From assembly GCF_000382485.1 (NCBI RefSeq), contig NZ_AORY01000004.1:124001-188000 (forward strand): DNA of 64,000 nucleotides, read 5' to 3'. Position numbers and translations under genes: made by a program. The notes under the pieces were generated by a model, which saw only the letters and a list, made by a program, of their open reading frames with translations, had not been told where the DNA came from and did not search any database. Of the stretch, positions 44,575-52,204 are shown piece after piece. The stretch comes from Sphingomonas sp. Mn802worker. Lineage in GTDB: Bacteria; Pseudomonadota; Alphaproteobacteria; Sphingomonadales; Sphingomonadaceae. Numbering within the stretch: the stretch's first letter is position 1; each line of letters begins with the position of its first letter.

Positions 44575-44576
44575 TC

Positions 44577-44598
44577 GGGCGCGGCGGTGACCGCGCCC
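44577..44598. terminator. hairpin between convergent rlmB and ferredoxin genes
   Basis: GGGCGCGG (44577-44584) and CCGCGCCC (44591-44598) form an 8-bp GC stem with a 6-nt loop, 3 nt after the rlmB stop and 8 nt before the end of the opposite ferredoxin gene. It is suited to end both transcripts; there is no U tract. Confidence 0.5.
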
Positions 44599-44605
44599 GC
44601 CAGCC

Positions 44606-44923
44606 TCAATCCTCCTCGGCGATCCGCACCTTCAAGCCGTCGAGCGCCGCGGTGAACTGGATCTGGCACGACAGGCGCGATCCGGCATTGCGGTCTGCGG
44701 ACGAGTCGAGCAGGTCGTTCTCATCCTCGCTCATCGCGGGCAGGCGATCGGCGAAGGCGGGATCGACGTGGACGTGGCAGGTTGCGCATGAACAGCAGCC
44801 GCCGCACAGCGCCAGGATCTCGTCGATACCTGCGTCGCGGATCACTTCCATTACCGACAGGCCGACCTCGCCCTCGATCTCGCGTTCTTCCCCCTCGCGC
44901 GTGACGACGATAAGCTTGGGCAT
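44606..44923 (-). CDS. adrenodoxin-type [2Fe-2S] ferredoxin
   Basis: A 105-residue ferredoxin. The cluster Cys are in [17 protein letters not shown] (C-x5-C-x2-C pattern, with an extra Cys) and the fourth in [34 protein letters not shown] is the helix/loop typical of adrenodoxin-type proteins that feed cytochrome P450 or Fe-S assembly systems. It is acidic throughout, as expected for docking to a reductase. No hsc or isc genes are adjacent, so the partner is open. Confidence 0.9.
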   Translation of the reverse strand: MPKLIVVTREGEEREIEGEVGLSVMEVIRDAGIDEILALCGGCCSCATCHVHVDPAFADRLPAMSEDENDLLDSSADRNAGSRLSCQIQFTAALDGLKVRIAEED

Positions 44924-45001
44924 GATGATGTCTCCGACAAGTTTGCGCCGCCATGCCGCGTCGGGCGCGCCCGGGCAATGGGTGGCGCGAGCGGTTCCGC
45001 A

Positions 45002-45631
45002 ATGGGCCTGAACGAGCGCGACCTGCGTGCCGGGCTCGATGCGCTGGGCGCGATCGAGCCCGCCTTCGCCGCCGCGATCGCGCGCGTCGGCTATCCCGCG
45101 CCGCGCATCCGCCAGCGCGGCTATGCCACCCTGCTGCGCACGATCGTGGGGCAGCAGGTGAGCGTGCGCGCCGCCGACGCGGTGTGGCGCAAGCTGGAGG
45201 AGCAGGTCGGCGATCCGAACGATCCCGCCGTCATCGCGGCGGCGAGCGACGAGGCGTTACGCGCCTGCGGCTTCTCGCGGCAGAAGACGGGCTATGCGCG
45301 CAGCCTCGCCGAGGAGGTGCTGAGCGGCCGGCTCGACCTGACACATCTGTCCGCCGACGATGAGGAAGCGGTCGCGCAACTCGTCCGCATCAAGGGGATC
45401 GGGCGCTGGTCGGCCGAGGTATATCTGCTGTTCGCCGAAGGCCGCCCCGACATCTGGCCGGCGGGCGACCTGGCGGTGCAGATCGAGGTCGGCCGCATCC
45501 TGGGCCACGATGCCCGCCCGAGCGAGAAGCTGACCCGCGAGATTGCAGAAGGCTGGCGCCCACACCGCGGCGCGGCGGCGATCTTCACCTGGCACCATTA
45601 CGGCGCCGGGCCGGACGCCGCTCCGGTATGA
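45002..45631 (+). CDS. alkA: DNA-3-methyladenine glycosylase II (HhH-GPD)
   Basis: A 209-residue base-excision enzyme. [21 protein letters not shown] opens the domain, [21 protein letters not shown] is the helix-hairpin-helix, and the catalytic Asp lies in [13 protein letters not shown]. It lacks the N-terminal TBP-like domain of E. coli AlkA, as do many shorter bacterial relatives. It removes alkylated purines from DNA. Start ATG 45002 is preferred over GTG/ATG codons upstream because similarity begins there. Confidence 0.87.
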   Translation: MGLNERDLRAGLDALGAIEPAFAAAIARVGYPAPRIRQRGYATLLRTIVGQQVSVRAADAVWRKLEEQVGDPNDPAVIAAASDEALRACGFSRQKTGYARSLAEEVLSGRLDLTHLSADDEEAVAQLVRIKGIGRWSAEVYLLFAEGRPDIWPAGDLAVQIEVGRILGHDARPSEKLTREIAEGWRPHRGAAAIFTWHHYGAGPDAAPV

Positions 45632-45721
45632 TGGCTACGTCTGCTTTCAACCTGTGCCGACGACGTTGCGCCATCGCTTTCGAAAGATGGTGAGGTGGGA
45701 AGACGTTGGCGGGATCATCGA

Positions 45722-46183
45722 TCACCCGGCGGGCGGCTGCATCAGCTCTATCGTGATATGGTCGGGCCCCGAAACGTAGGCGACCAACGTTCCCTTTCGT
45801 GGGCCACCCTGGATCGGCAAGGGACTGCCTTTGGCCTTCCATCCTGCCACCTCGACGCGAGCGATGGTGGCGTGGATATCCTGCACGGCCAAAGCCAGGT
45901 GACCCGCTCCGATCGATCCCGCGCTGTCGGGCACAATCCCGTTCTGGTGCCCTTGCGAGTATTGCAGCAGTTCCACCACATAGCCGTCGGATGCCCTGAC
46001 GATCGCCGTCTTCACGCTCGGATCATCGACACCGGTCACCTGCTGCAGGAAGTCGCCCCCCATCTCCGATCGACGTTCGAGCGTGAAACCGAGCGCTTCG
46101 GTCCAGAAGCGCACGGCTTCATCCAACGATGAAACGGCGAAGCCCGTGTGATCCACGGCAAGTACGATTGCGGCATCTGTCAT
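45722..46183 (-). CDS. VOC family protein (glyoxalase/bleomycin-resistance fold)
   Basis: A 153-residue protein with two beta-alpha-beta-beta-beta modules: VDHTGFAVSSLDEAVRFWTEALGF with the first metal-type His, IVRASDGYVVELLQY, HLALAVQDIHATIARVEVAGW with a second His, and ISG-like HITIELMQPPAG ending with Glu. The His/Glu set suggests a metal site, as in methylmalonyl-CoA epimerases and lactoylglutathione lyases. The exact reaction is unknown. ATG 46183 follows GGAGAAGG by 9 nt. Confidence 0.82.
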   Translation of the reverse strand: MTDAAIVLAVDHTGFAVSSLDEAVRFWTEALGFTLERRSEMGGDFLQQVTGVDDPSVKTAIVRASDGYVVELLQYSQGHQNGIVPDSAGSIGAGHLALAVQDIHATIARVEVAGWKAKGSPLPIQGGPRKGTLVAYVSGPDHITIELMQPPAG

Positions 46184-46350
46184 CACTGTACCTTCTCCGA
46201 TTGGTATCTGCGGTGTCATAGCCAGCGCCCGGCTGCAATCGACACCAATAGCGCGACAGGGAGCCGGGCTTCTGCCGAACGATCGTAACCGGATCGCGCC
46301 CGACTTCGACGATCGGCGTTTGCACGGACGTCAGAACCGCGTAGACGGCG

Positions 46351-46445
46351 CTATCCCCGGGGGACCGCTGACGCGCGGTTGAGAGGTGGGCAGCAGCCCA
46401 TGACCCGCTGAACCTGATCCGGGTCATACCGGCGTAGGGAGGGTC
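46351..46445 (+). promoter_or_regulatory. TPP riboswitch (THI box)
   Basis: The plus strand shows the conserved TPP aptamer: P3-type CCGC...GCGG, then TTGAGAGGT (the CUGAGA-like pyrimidine-sensing segment), and ACCCGCTGAACCTGATCCGG followed by GTCATACCGGCGTAGGGA (pyrophosphate-sensing helices and 3' P1 strand). It precedes the TonB receptor. GGAGGG of the P1 3' side (46438-46443) can pair with CCCTCC at 46459-46464, and the same CTCC can instead pair with GGAG at 46469-46472. This gives a plausible translational off switch when TPP is bound. Confidence 0.93.
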
Positions 46446-46485
46446 GCGGCTCCGTCGTCCCTCCATGTGGAGTGGACCTGACACG

Positions 46486-48795
46486 ATGCCGGCCAAGATT
46501 TCGTATGCTCATCTGACGATCCGCTATGGCGGCGTGGCGCTGTTCGCGGCTGCCGTGGCTTTACCCGGGGCCGCCTCGGCGCAGCAGACGACCGACGTGC
46601 CGAACGACATCCGCGTCGTCGGTCACCGCGATCCCGAAGGTCTGTTGCCGGACCAGACCGAACCGAAGGCGGTCAGCGCGATCTCCTCCGACTTCATCGT
46701 CAAGCAGGCCCCGACGCTCAACGCGTTTCAGCTCGTCAACCTGCTGCCCGGTGCGAACGTCGCCTCGAGCGACCCCTATGGCCTGTCGACGAGTTCGAGT
46801 CTGACGCTGCGCGGACTGGGGCAGGACGAGATCGGCGTGCTGCTGGAAGGCGCACCGCAGAACGACATCGGCTATTATTACGCTTATCCGTCGCAATTCG
46901 CCGATCCGGGCAACGTGCGGCAGATCGCATTGGCGCAAGGGTCGGTCGACCTAGGCTCGCCGACGGTCGTCGGCGCGGGCGGGTTGCTGTCGCTGACGCT
47001 CGACGATCCCAAGGCGACGCGGCAGGCGCTGGTCGATCTTTCGCTCGGGTCCTTTGCGCTGCGCCGCGTGTTCGCCCGTGTCGACACGGGTGCGATCGGC
47101 ACGACAGGGCTGAAGGCGTTCGTGTCCTATTCGAACACGCGCGCGGACAATTGGCGTGGTGCGGGCTATGACACGCGCCAGCACGTCGATGCCAAGCTGC
47201 TGCGCGAGTGGGGGAACGGCAACCGCGCCAGCCTGGCATTGTCGTACAACGACGCCAATTCGGCGAGCTATCCCAGCCCGACGCTTGCCGAGTGGCAGGC
47301 CCAAGGGCGTAACTTCAACTACGACGCGCGCTATACGCCGGGAGACACCAACTACTGGCGGCTCTACCGCGCGCCGTTCCGCAACCTCTACGCCTCCGCC
47401 CCGGTGCATGTCGGGCTGAGCGATCGGCTGACGCTCGACAGCACGAGCTATCTCCAGTTCGGCTACGGCAACTCGCCATATGGCACGCAGCTCGCCACCA
47501 CCGGCAACTTTCTGGGTAATGAGGAGCTGGCGCAACCGATCGCCCTGCCCGGGGCGGTTGATGGCGTGGCAAACGTGCTGGGCAATTATACCGGCGATCA
47601 GATGCGCACGGGCAGCGTCAGCAAGTTGACGCTGCAGGCGGGCGTCCACCGGATCACCGCCGGCCTATGGTTCGATTACGGCACCGACCGGGTCACGCAA
47701 TCCTACACCGCGGTCGATGCCGACGGGCGCCCGGCTGACGAATGGGGTTACCGCAAGAAGGCGATCCGCACCGCCGATGGTCGCCTGCTCGCCTATGAGA
47801 ACCAGCGCACCGTCACCGTGACGAAAGCGTTCTTCCTCGCCGACAGTATCGCGCTCGGGCCCCGCCTGACGATCGATGCCGGGGTCAAGGGAGTCGGATT
47901 GCTGCGTTCGGGGCGCAACTATCTGCCCGGACCGCAGAGCCGCGTCAGGGGTGACAACTTCACCCTGCTGCCACGCGCCGCGATCCACTACGCGCTGGAC
48001 GACCGCCAGCAGCTGTTCGCCAACGTTACGACCAATTTCCGCACGCCCAATGAGTTCACGCTCTACGACAGCTATGATGGCGGCGTCGTGTCGACCCGCG
48101 GCACCGATACGCTGAAGAACGAATATTCGATCTCGCAGGAAGTTGGCTATCGCTACATCGGCCCCAGCCTGTCGGGGTCGATCACCGGCTTCCACTACAA
48201 GTTCCGCAATCGCCAGCTTGCAACCGTGATCGATGCCGGCGGCGCGCAGGTCAATTCGACGCTGAACGCCGGCGGGCAGACCTCCTTCGGGGTCGATGCC
48301 GAGATCGACTATCGCCCCGCCAAGGGCGTCAGCGTCTACGTCTCGGGCGAGTATCTGCGCGCGCGGATCGACGACGATCTGCCCGTCGGTGCCGATTATC
48401 TGCCGACGCGGGGCAAGCGCGCGGTGTCGAGTCCGGTGGTGCAGATCGGGGGCGGTGGCACGTATGACGACGGTCGCCTGTTCGGCAGCATCGCCGGCAA
48501 ATACGTCGGGCGCCAATATGCCACGTTCATCAACGACGAGAGCATCAGGGGCTACGCGACGCTCGACATCGCGCTCGGCGTGCACTTGGCGGATTGGCTC
48601 GACGGCAAGCGGACCGACCTGCGCGTCAACGCGATCAACGTGACCAATCCGCATGTGCTGGCCGGCGTCCAGTCGGTCAGCACCAACGCCGGCGACGTCG
48701 TCGGGCGACGCGGCACGCTCATCACCGGCTCCGCGCCGGCATATTACGTCGGCAGCGGCGCAGCCGTCGTCGCCACCGTGTCGCGTGGTTTCTGA
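46486..48795 (+). CDS. TonB-dependent receptor, probable thiamine uptake
   Basis: A 769-residue outer-membrane receptor. A signal peptide (cleavage after ASAQQ) precedes a plug domain (about 45-180; LRGLGQDEIGVLLEGAPQND) and a 22-strand barrel with repeated aromatic-ended strands to the terminal VATVSRGF. A TPP riboswitch directly upstream and kinase and PnuT genes downstream assign thiamine (or a precursor/phosphate) as cargo. The family itself does not tell the substrate. ATG 46486 is used; ATG 46465 is in frame but sits in the switch hairpin. Confidence 0.88.
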   Translation: MPAKISYAHLTIRYGGVALFAAAVALPGAASAQQTTDVPNDIRVVGHRDPEGLLPDQTEPKAVSAISSDFIVKQAPTLNAFQLVNLLPGANVASSDPYGLSTSSSLTLRGLGQDEIGVLLEGAPQNDIGYYYAYPSQFADPGNVRQIALAQGSVDLGSPTVVGAGGLLSLTLDDPKATRQALVDLSLGSFALRRVFARVDTGAIGTTGLKAFVSYSNTRADNWRGAGYDTRQHVDAKLLREWGNGNRASLALSYNDANSASYPSPTLAEWQAQGRNFNYDARYTPGDTNYWRLYRAPFRNLYASAPVHVGLSDRLTLDSTSYLQFGYGNSPYGTQLATTGNFLGNEELAQPIALPGAVDGVANVLGNYTGDQMRTGSVSKLTLQAGVHRITAGLWFDYGTDRVTQSYTAVDADGRPADEWGYRKKAIRTADGRLLAYENQRTVTVTKAFFLADSIALGPRLTIDAGVKGVGLLRSGRNYLPGPQSRVRGDNFTLLPRAAIHYALDDRQQLFANVTTNFRTPNEFTLYDSYDGGVVSTRGTDTLKNEYSISQEVGYRYIGPSLSGSITGFHYKFRNRQLATVIDAGGAQVNSTLNAGGQTSFGVDAEIDYRPAKGVSVYVSGEYLRARIDDDLPVGADYLPTRGKRAVSSPVVQIGGGGTYDDGRLFGSIAGKYVGRQYATFINDESIRGYATLDIALGVHLADWLDGKRTDLRVNAINVTNPHVLAGVQSVSTNAGDVVGRRGTLITGSAPAYYVGSGAAVVATVSRGF

Positions 48796-48797
48796 GC

Positions 48798-49952
48798 GTG
48801 AGTAATGCTGAGGATGCGGTAACTGGCCACCGCGTGCACGGCATGGTGCTGGCGATGGAGGCGCCGACATGGCCTGCGATCACGCAGGACGAAGCGGAGG
48901 CCGTGCTTGCCCGCTTCCCGACCGCCGCACCGATCGAAGCATTGTGCTGGCATTCCCCGCGTCCGTTCTCGGCGGCGACGCTGATCGACACGGTGGACGG
49001 CGCGCTTGTTCTCAAACGCCACGATCGCCGGGTGCGTACGGTCGCCGGCTTGGCGGAGGAGCATGCCTTCATCGCGCATCTCGCCAGCGCCGGAACATCG
49101 GTGCCCGATGCGCTGCGGACGGCCGACGGGGAGAGCGCGGTCGCGGTGGGTGAATGGAGCTACGAACTCCATAGGCGCGGGGCGGGGAACGATGTGTACC
49201 GCGACCGTCCGTCATGGACGCCGTTCCTGTCCGAGGTGCATGCTCGTGAAGCGGGCATCGCGCTGGCTCGACTGCATGAGGCGTCGCGCGGCTTCGATGC
49301 GCCGGCCCGCGTCACGCAACCGCTCGTCGCCAGCCTTTCCATCCTGTCGGCGTCAGATCCGCTGTCCGGCGCCGAGGCCTATGTCGATGCACGTCCGGCA
49401 TTGGCTGCGTTTCTGTCGGGACGGCAGTCGCAACGCTGGCTGTCGTCGCTCTTCGCGGCGACAGGCGACGACCTGCCGCGCCGCCTCGCCGATCAGCCAC
49501 CGCTGTGGACCCACAACGATTGGCACCCGTCCAATCTGCTCTGGATGGCGGACGGCACGGTTGAAACCGTGTTCGACTTCGGTCTGGCCGATCGGACCTG
49601 CGCCCTGCACGATCTGGCGATCGCGATCGAGCGGACCGCTTTCGCATGGCTGGAACTCGGCCAAGTGGGCGACGATACCATCGCCAACCCTGCGGCCGCG
49701 TTTGCGCTGCTCGCCGGATATGAGGCGATCCGCCCATTGAACCGCGACGAGATCGACTTGCTCACTCGGCTGCTGCCGCTGGTGCATGTCGAATTCGCTT
49801 TGTCCGAGATCGATTATTTCGCCGGGATCGTCGGTGATCCCGATGCGGCGTCGCTGGCCTGGGAGGGCTATCTCCTCGGTCACGCCGACTGGTTCCGTTC
49901 CGCAGTGGGGAAGGACTTCCTCACGCGGCTTCGCGCCGGTCGCAGCCTTTGA
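48798..49952 (+). CDS. APH-fold phosphotransferase, probable thiamine kinase
   Basis: A 384-residue choline/aminoglycoside kinase-fold protein. LIDTVDGALVLKRHDRR carries the ATP-binding Lys, LWTHNDWHPSNLLWM is the Brenner motif with the catalytic Asp and Asn, and TVFDFGLADRTC supplies the DFG-like metal Asp. Start GTG 48798 follows the receptor stop by 2 nt; ATG 48843 is an alternative. Between a thiamine receptor and PnuT, the likely reaction is thiamine to thiamine phosphate, trapping imported vitamin. Aminoglycoside resistance is unlikely in this setting. Confidence 0.8.
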   Translation: MSNAEDAVTGHRVHGMVLAMEAPTWPAITQDEAEAVLARFPTAAPIEALCWHSPRPFSAATLIDTVDGALVLKRHDRRVRTVAGLAEEHAFIAHLASAGTSVPDALRTADGESAVAVGEWSYELHRRGAGNDVYRDRPSWTPFLSEVHAREAGIALARLHEASRGFDAPARVTQPLVASLSILSASDPLSGAEAYVDARPALAAFLSGRQSQRWLSSLFAATGDDLPRRLADQPPLWTHNDWHPSNLLWMADGTVETVFDFGLADRTCALHDLAIAIERTAFAWLELGQVGDDTIANPAAAFALLAGYEAIRPLNRDEIDLLTRLLPLVHVEFALSEIDYFAGIVGDPDAASLAWEGYLLGHADWFRSAVGKDFLTRLRAGRSL

Positions 49953-50506
49953 TGTCGCCGCTCGAGGTCGCCGCTGTCGCGACCAGCTTCCTTGCGATCT
50001 GGCTGACGGCGCGGCGCAACATGCTGTGCTGGCCGCTCAACCTCGTCGCCTGTGCCTTGTACTTCAAGCTGTTCCTCGACGTGCGCCTCTACGCCGACAT
50101 GGTGCTCCAGGCGCTGTTCGGCGTCGGCATCCTCTATGGTTGGATCGTCTGGCTTCGCAGCAGGCACGACACCGGCGAGGTCATCGTGCTGCCGCTGCGG
50201 CGGGTGCGCGCGCTGGCAGGTCTGGCCGCCGGCGTGCTCGGCGGGGTGGCGATCGGATGGTTCACCAGTCGCTATACCGATGCGGCGCTGCCATGGCTTG
50301 ACGCGATGCTCAGCAGCTTCAGCCTGGTTGCGCAATATTGGACGGCGCGCCGTCATCGCCAAAGCTGGCTGCTCTGGATCGCGGTCGACATCATCTATGT
50401 CGGCATGTTCGTCGTGAAGGGGCTTGTGCTGACGGCGGGGCTCTATGCGGTGATGATCGGCCTCGCGGTGATCGGTTACCGGGCATGGCGGACGGTGCGA
50501 GACTAG
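49952..50506 (+). CDS. pnuT: PnuC-family vitamin transporter, PnuT (thiamine)
   Basis: A 184-residue membrane protein with about six or seven helices of the nicotinamide riboside/thiamine transporter family. LTARRNMLCWPLNLVACALYF and, near the end, SWLLWIAVDIIYVGMFVVKGL carry the conserved Trp/Asn/Asp positions of Pnu carriers. Such carriers work by facilitated diffusion and rely on a kinase to trap the vitamin, which fits the kinase gene it overlaps (TGATG at 49950-49954). The riboswitch points to thiamine rather than nicotinamide riboside. Confidence 0.87.
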   Translation: MSPLEVAAVATSFLAIWLTARRNMLCWPLNLVACALYFKLFLDVRLYADMVLQALFGVGILYGWIVWLRSRHDTGEVIVLPLRRVRALAGLAAGVLGGVAIGWFTSRYTDAALPWLDAMLSSFSLVAQYWTARRHRQSWLLWIAVDIIYVGMFVVKGLVLTAGLYAVMIGLAVIGYRAWRTVRD

Positions 50507-50604
50507 CTGGTCAACGCCTTCTCACTCCCAGGTGTATCAGTCGGCTGTCCTACACATGCCCGATCGTGCCAACGCCCGCGCCGGATAGAGCGATGGGAGT
50601 CGAC

Positions 50605-51078
50605 ATGCGCGAGTTGGTGGACCGGATGATCGATGCGAGCGGGCGGCAGTGCGCGGTGCCGCCCGGCCGGCGGGTGACGGGACGCAGCGTCACCGTCAAC
50701 CTGCGCGAGTCGCCGCTCGCCTGGCTTGCCGCGCGCGGACTAGTGTCGGCGCGGCAGGCAGAAGCGGGCGAGCGGTTGCGCTGCGATTACGAGAGTGCGG
50801 CGATTACGCCGGCGGTGACGATGCGCTGGGAAGCGCGCGTCGACGGCGGGACGGGCGACGGCCTCAGCCCCGGTGAGCGGCAGGTGGCGGCGAAGCGGCG
50901 CTTCGACGCCGCCATCGCGGCGGCGGGGCGGGGGTTGTCGGACATCCTGTGGCGCGTGATCTGCGCGGGCGAGGCGCTTCCCGCGGCCGAGCGCGATCTC
51001 GGCTGGCCGGCGCGCAGCGGGCGGCTGGTGCTGGGGCTGGCGCTTGACCGGCTTGCGGATCATTACCGGCTGCCCTGA
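50605..51078 (+). CDS. DUF6456-type protein
   Basis: A 157-residue protein with the pattern of the alphaproteobacterial DUF6456 domain: SPLAWLAARGLVSARQAEAG, RCDYESAAITPAVTMRWEA, LSDILWRVICAGEALPAAER and GWPARSGRLVLGLALDRLADHY. No activity is known to me; the C-terminal helix-turn-helix-like pattern (AERDLGWPARSGRLVLGLAL) suggests DNA binding. ATG 50605 has GGGAG 5 nt upstream and is preferred over ATG 50593. Confidence 0.75.
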   Translation: MRELVDRMIDASGRQCAVPPGRRVTGRSVTVNLRESPLAWLAARGLVSARQAEAGERLRCDYESAAITPAVTMRWEARVDGGTGDGLSPGERQVAAKRRFDAAIAAAGRGLSDILWRVICAGEALPAAERDLGWPARSGRLVLGLALDRLADHYRLP

Positions 51079-51186
51079 TGCGCGCGTCGACGCTGGATGC
51101 GCAACCAAGCCGGCTTGAACCGGTTGGCCCTTCGCGCCGATAGGAGCCGTCATGACGATCGTTCATCCCGCCGCCGGAGCCTGTTG

Positions 51187-52146
51187 ATGCTGGTGCGCTT
51201 CACCAAATGCCACGGATCGGGCAATGATTTCCCGCTGGTCGACGCACGCGACTGGAGCTTGTCGGACGGCGAATGGGCCAGTCTCGCGCGCGTGCTCGCG
51301 ACGCGCGACGGGCCGGTCGGCGGCGACGGCATCCTTGCGCTGGTTGTGGGCGACGAGGCGGCGGCGTTCGGCATGCGGATGTTCAACAGCGACGGATCGG
51401 AGGCGGAGACGTGCCTGAACGGACTGCGCTGCGTCGCGCGCGCCGGCTTCGCGGCGGCCGGGGTCGAGACCGCCACTGTCCGGTTGAAGACCTCGCACGC
51501 GCAGGTCGAGCATGTCGGCGATCTCGCACCCGGCGTGTACACGGTGGCGGAGACGGCGGGTCCGGTATCGCTCGCGACGGCGGACTGGCCGATCATTGGC
51601 GCCCCCGAACGGCTGATCGATGCGGTCGTGCCCGGGCTGTCGAGCCAGCGTGCCTTTACCGCGATCGCGATCCCCAACCCGCATCTCGTCACCTTCGTCG
51701 ACCGGATCGACGAGGCCGAACTGGTCGCAGTCGGCGAGGCGTGCGAGGCGGCGCCGGCATGGCTTCCCAATCGCGCCAACGTGTCCTTCGTCGAGCGGCG
51801 CGGCGACACCACCTTGTTCGTCCGCACGTTCGAGCGCGGGGTGGGCCTGACCAACAGCTGCGGCAGCGCGATGGCGGCGTCGACCTATGCCGCGTGCCTG
51901 ACCGGCCGAGTGGAGTTCGGGCGCGAGATCACCGTGCTCAACCGCGGCGGGCTGGTCCGTGCGCGCGCCGAGGTCGACGCGATGGTGACGCTCAACGGTA
52001 ATGCGACATGGGAGTGGGACGGAGAGGTCGAGGTCGACCTCGCGTCCGAGCGGGCGGGAGAAGTGACGGTGCTGCGCCGCTACGATGACGAAGTGGCGGC
52101 ATGGCGTGCGGTGACTGAGGAAGCGCGGCCAACTGCTCCTGCGTAA
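51187..52146 (+). CDS. dapF: diaminopimelate epimerase-like protein
   Basis: A 319-residue DapF-fold protein with two similar halves. FTKCHGSGNDFPLVDARD is the family opening. The first catalytic Cys lies in FNSDGSEAETCLNGLRC (usual form CGNG), and the second in GVGLTNSCGSAMAAS (usual CGTG/CGSG). Both cysteines are in place, so LL- to meso-diaminopimelate epimerisation for lysine and peptidoglycan is plausible. The CLNG and CGSA variants leave open a related isomerase, such as a proline or sugar-acid epimerase. The protein is about 40 residues longer than E. coli DapF. Confidence 0.75.
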   Translation: MLVRFTKCHGSGNDFPLVDARDWSLSDGEWASLARVLATRDGPVGGDGILALVVGDEAAAFGMRMFNSDGSEAETCLNGLRCVARAGFAAAGVETATVRLKTSHAQVEHVGDLAPGVYTVAETAGPVSLATADWPIIGAPERLIDAVVPGLSSQRAFTAIAIPNPHLVTFVDRIDEAELVAVGEACEAAPAWLPNRANVSFVERRGDTTLFVRTFERGVGLTNSCGSAMAASTYAACLTGRVEFGREITVLNRGGLVRARAEVDAMVTLNGNATWEWDGEVEVDLASERAGEVTVLRRYDDEVAAWRAVTEEARPTAPA

Positions 52147-52204
52147 CCGGCTAGACTGTCGCTGCTTGGTTAGAGGTGCGGTCTCGCGTCGGATGGGCGG
52201 CGCC

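Noticed and set aside
48798..49952. Aminoglycoside resistance kinase
   Set aside because: The APH fold fits, but the gene is locked in a TPP-riboswitch operon with a vitamin transporter, so a thiamine-type substrate is far more likely.
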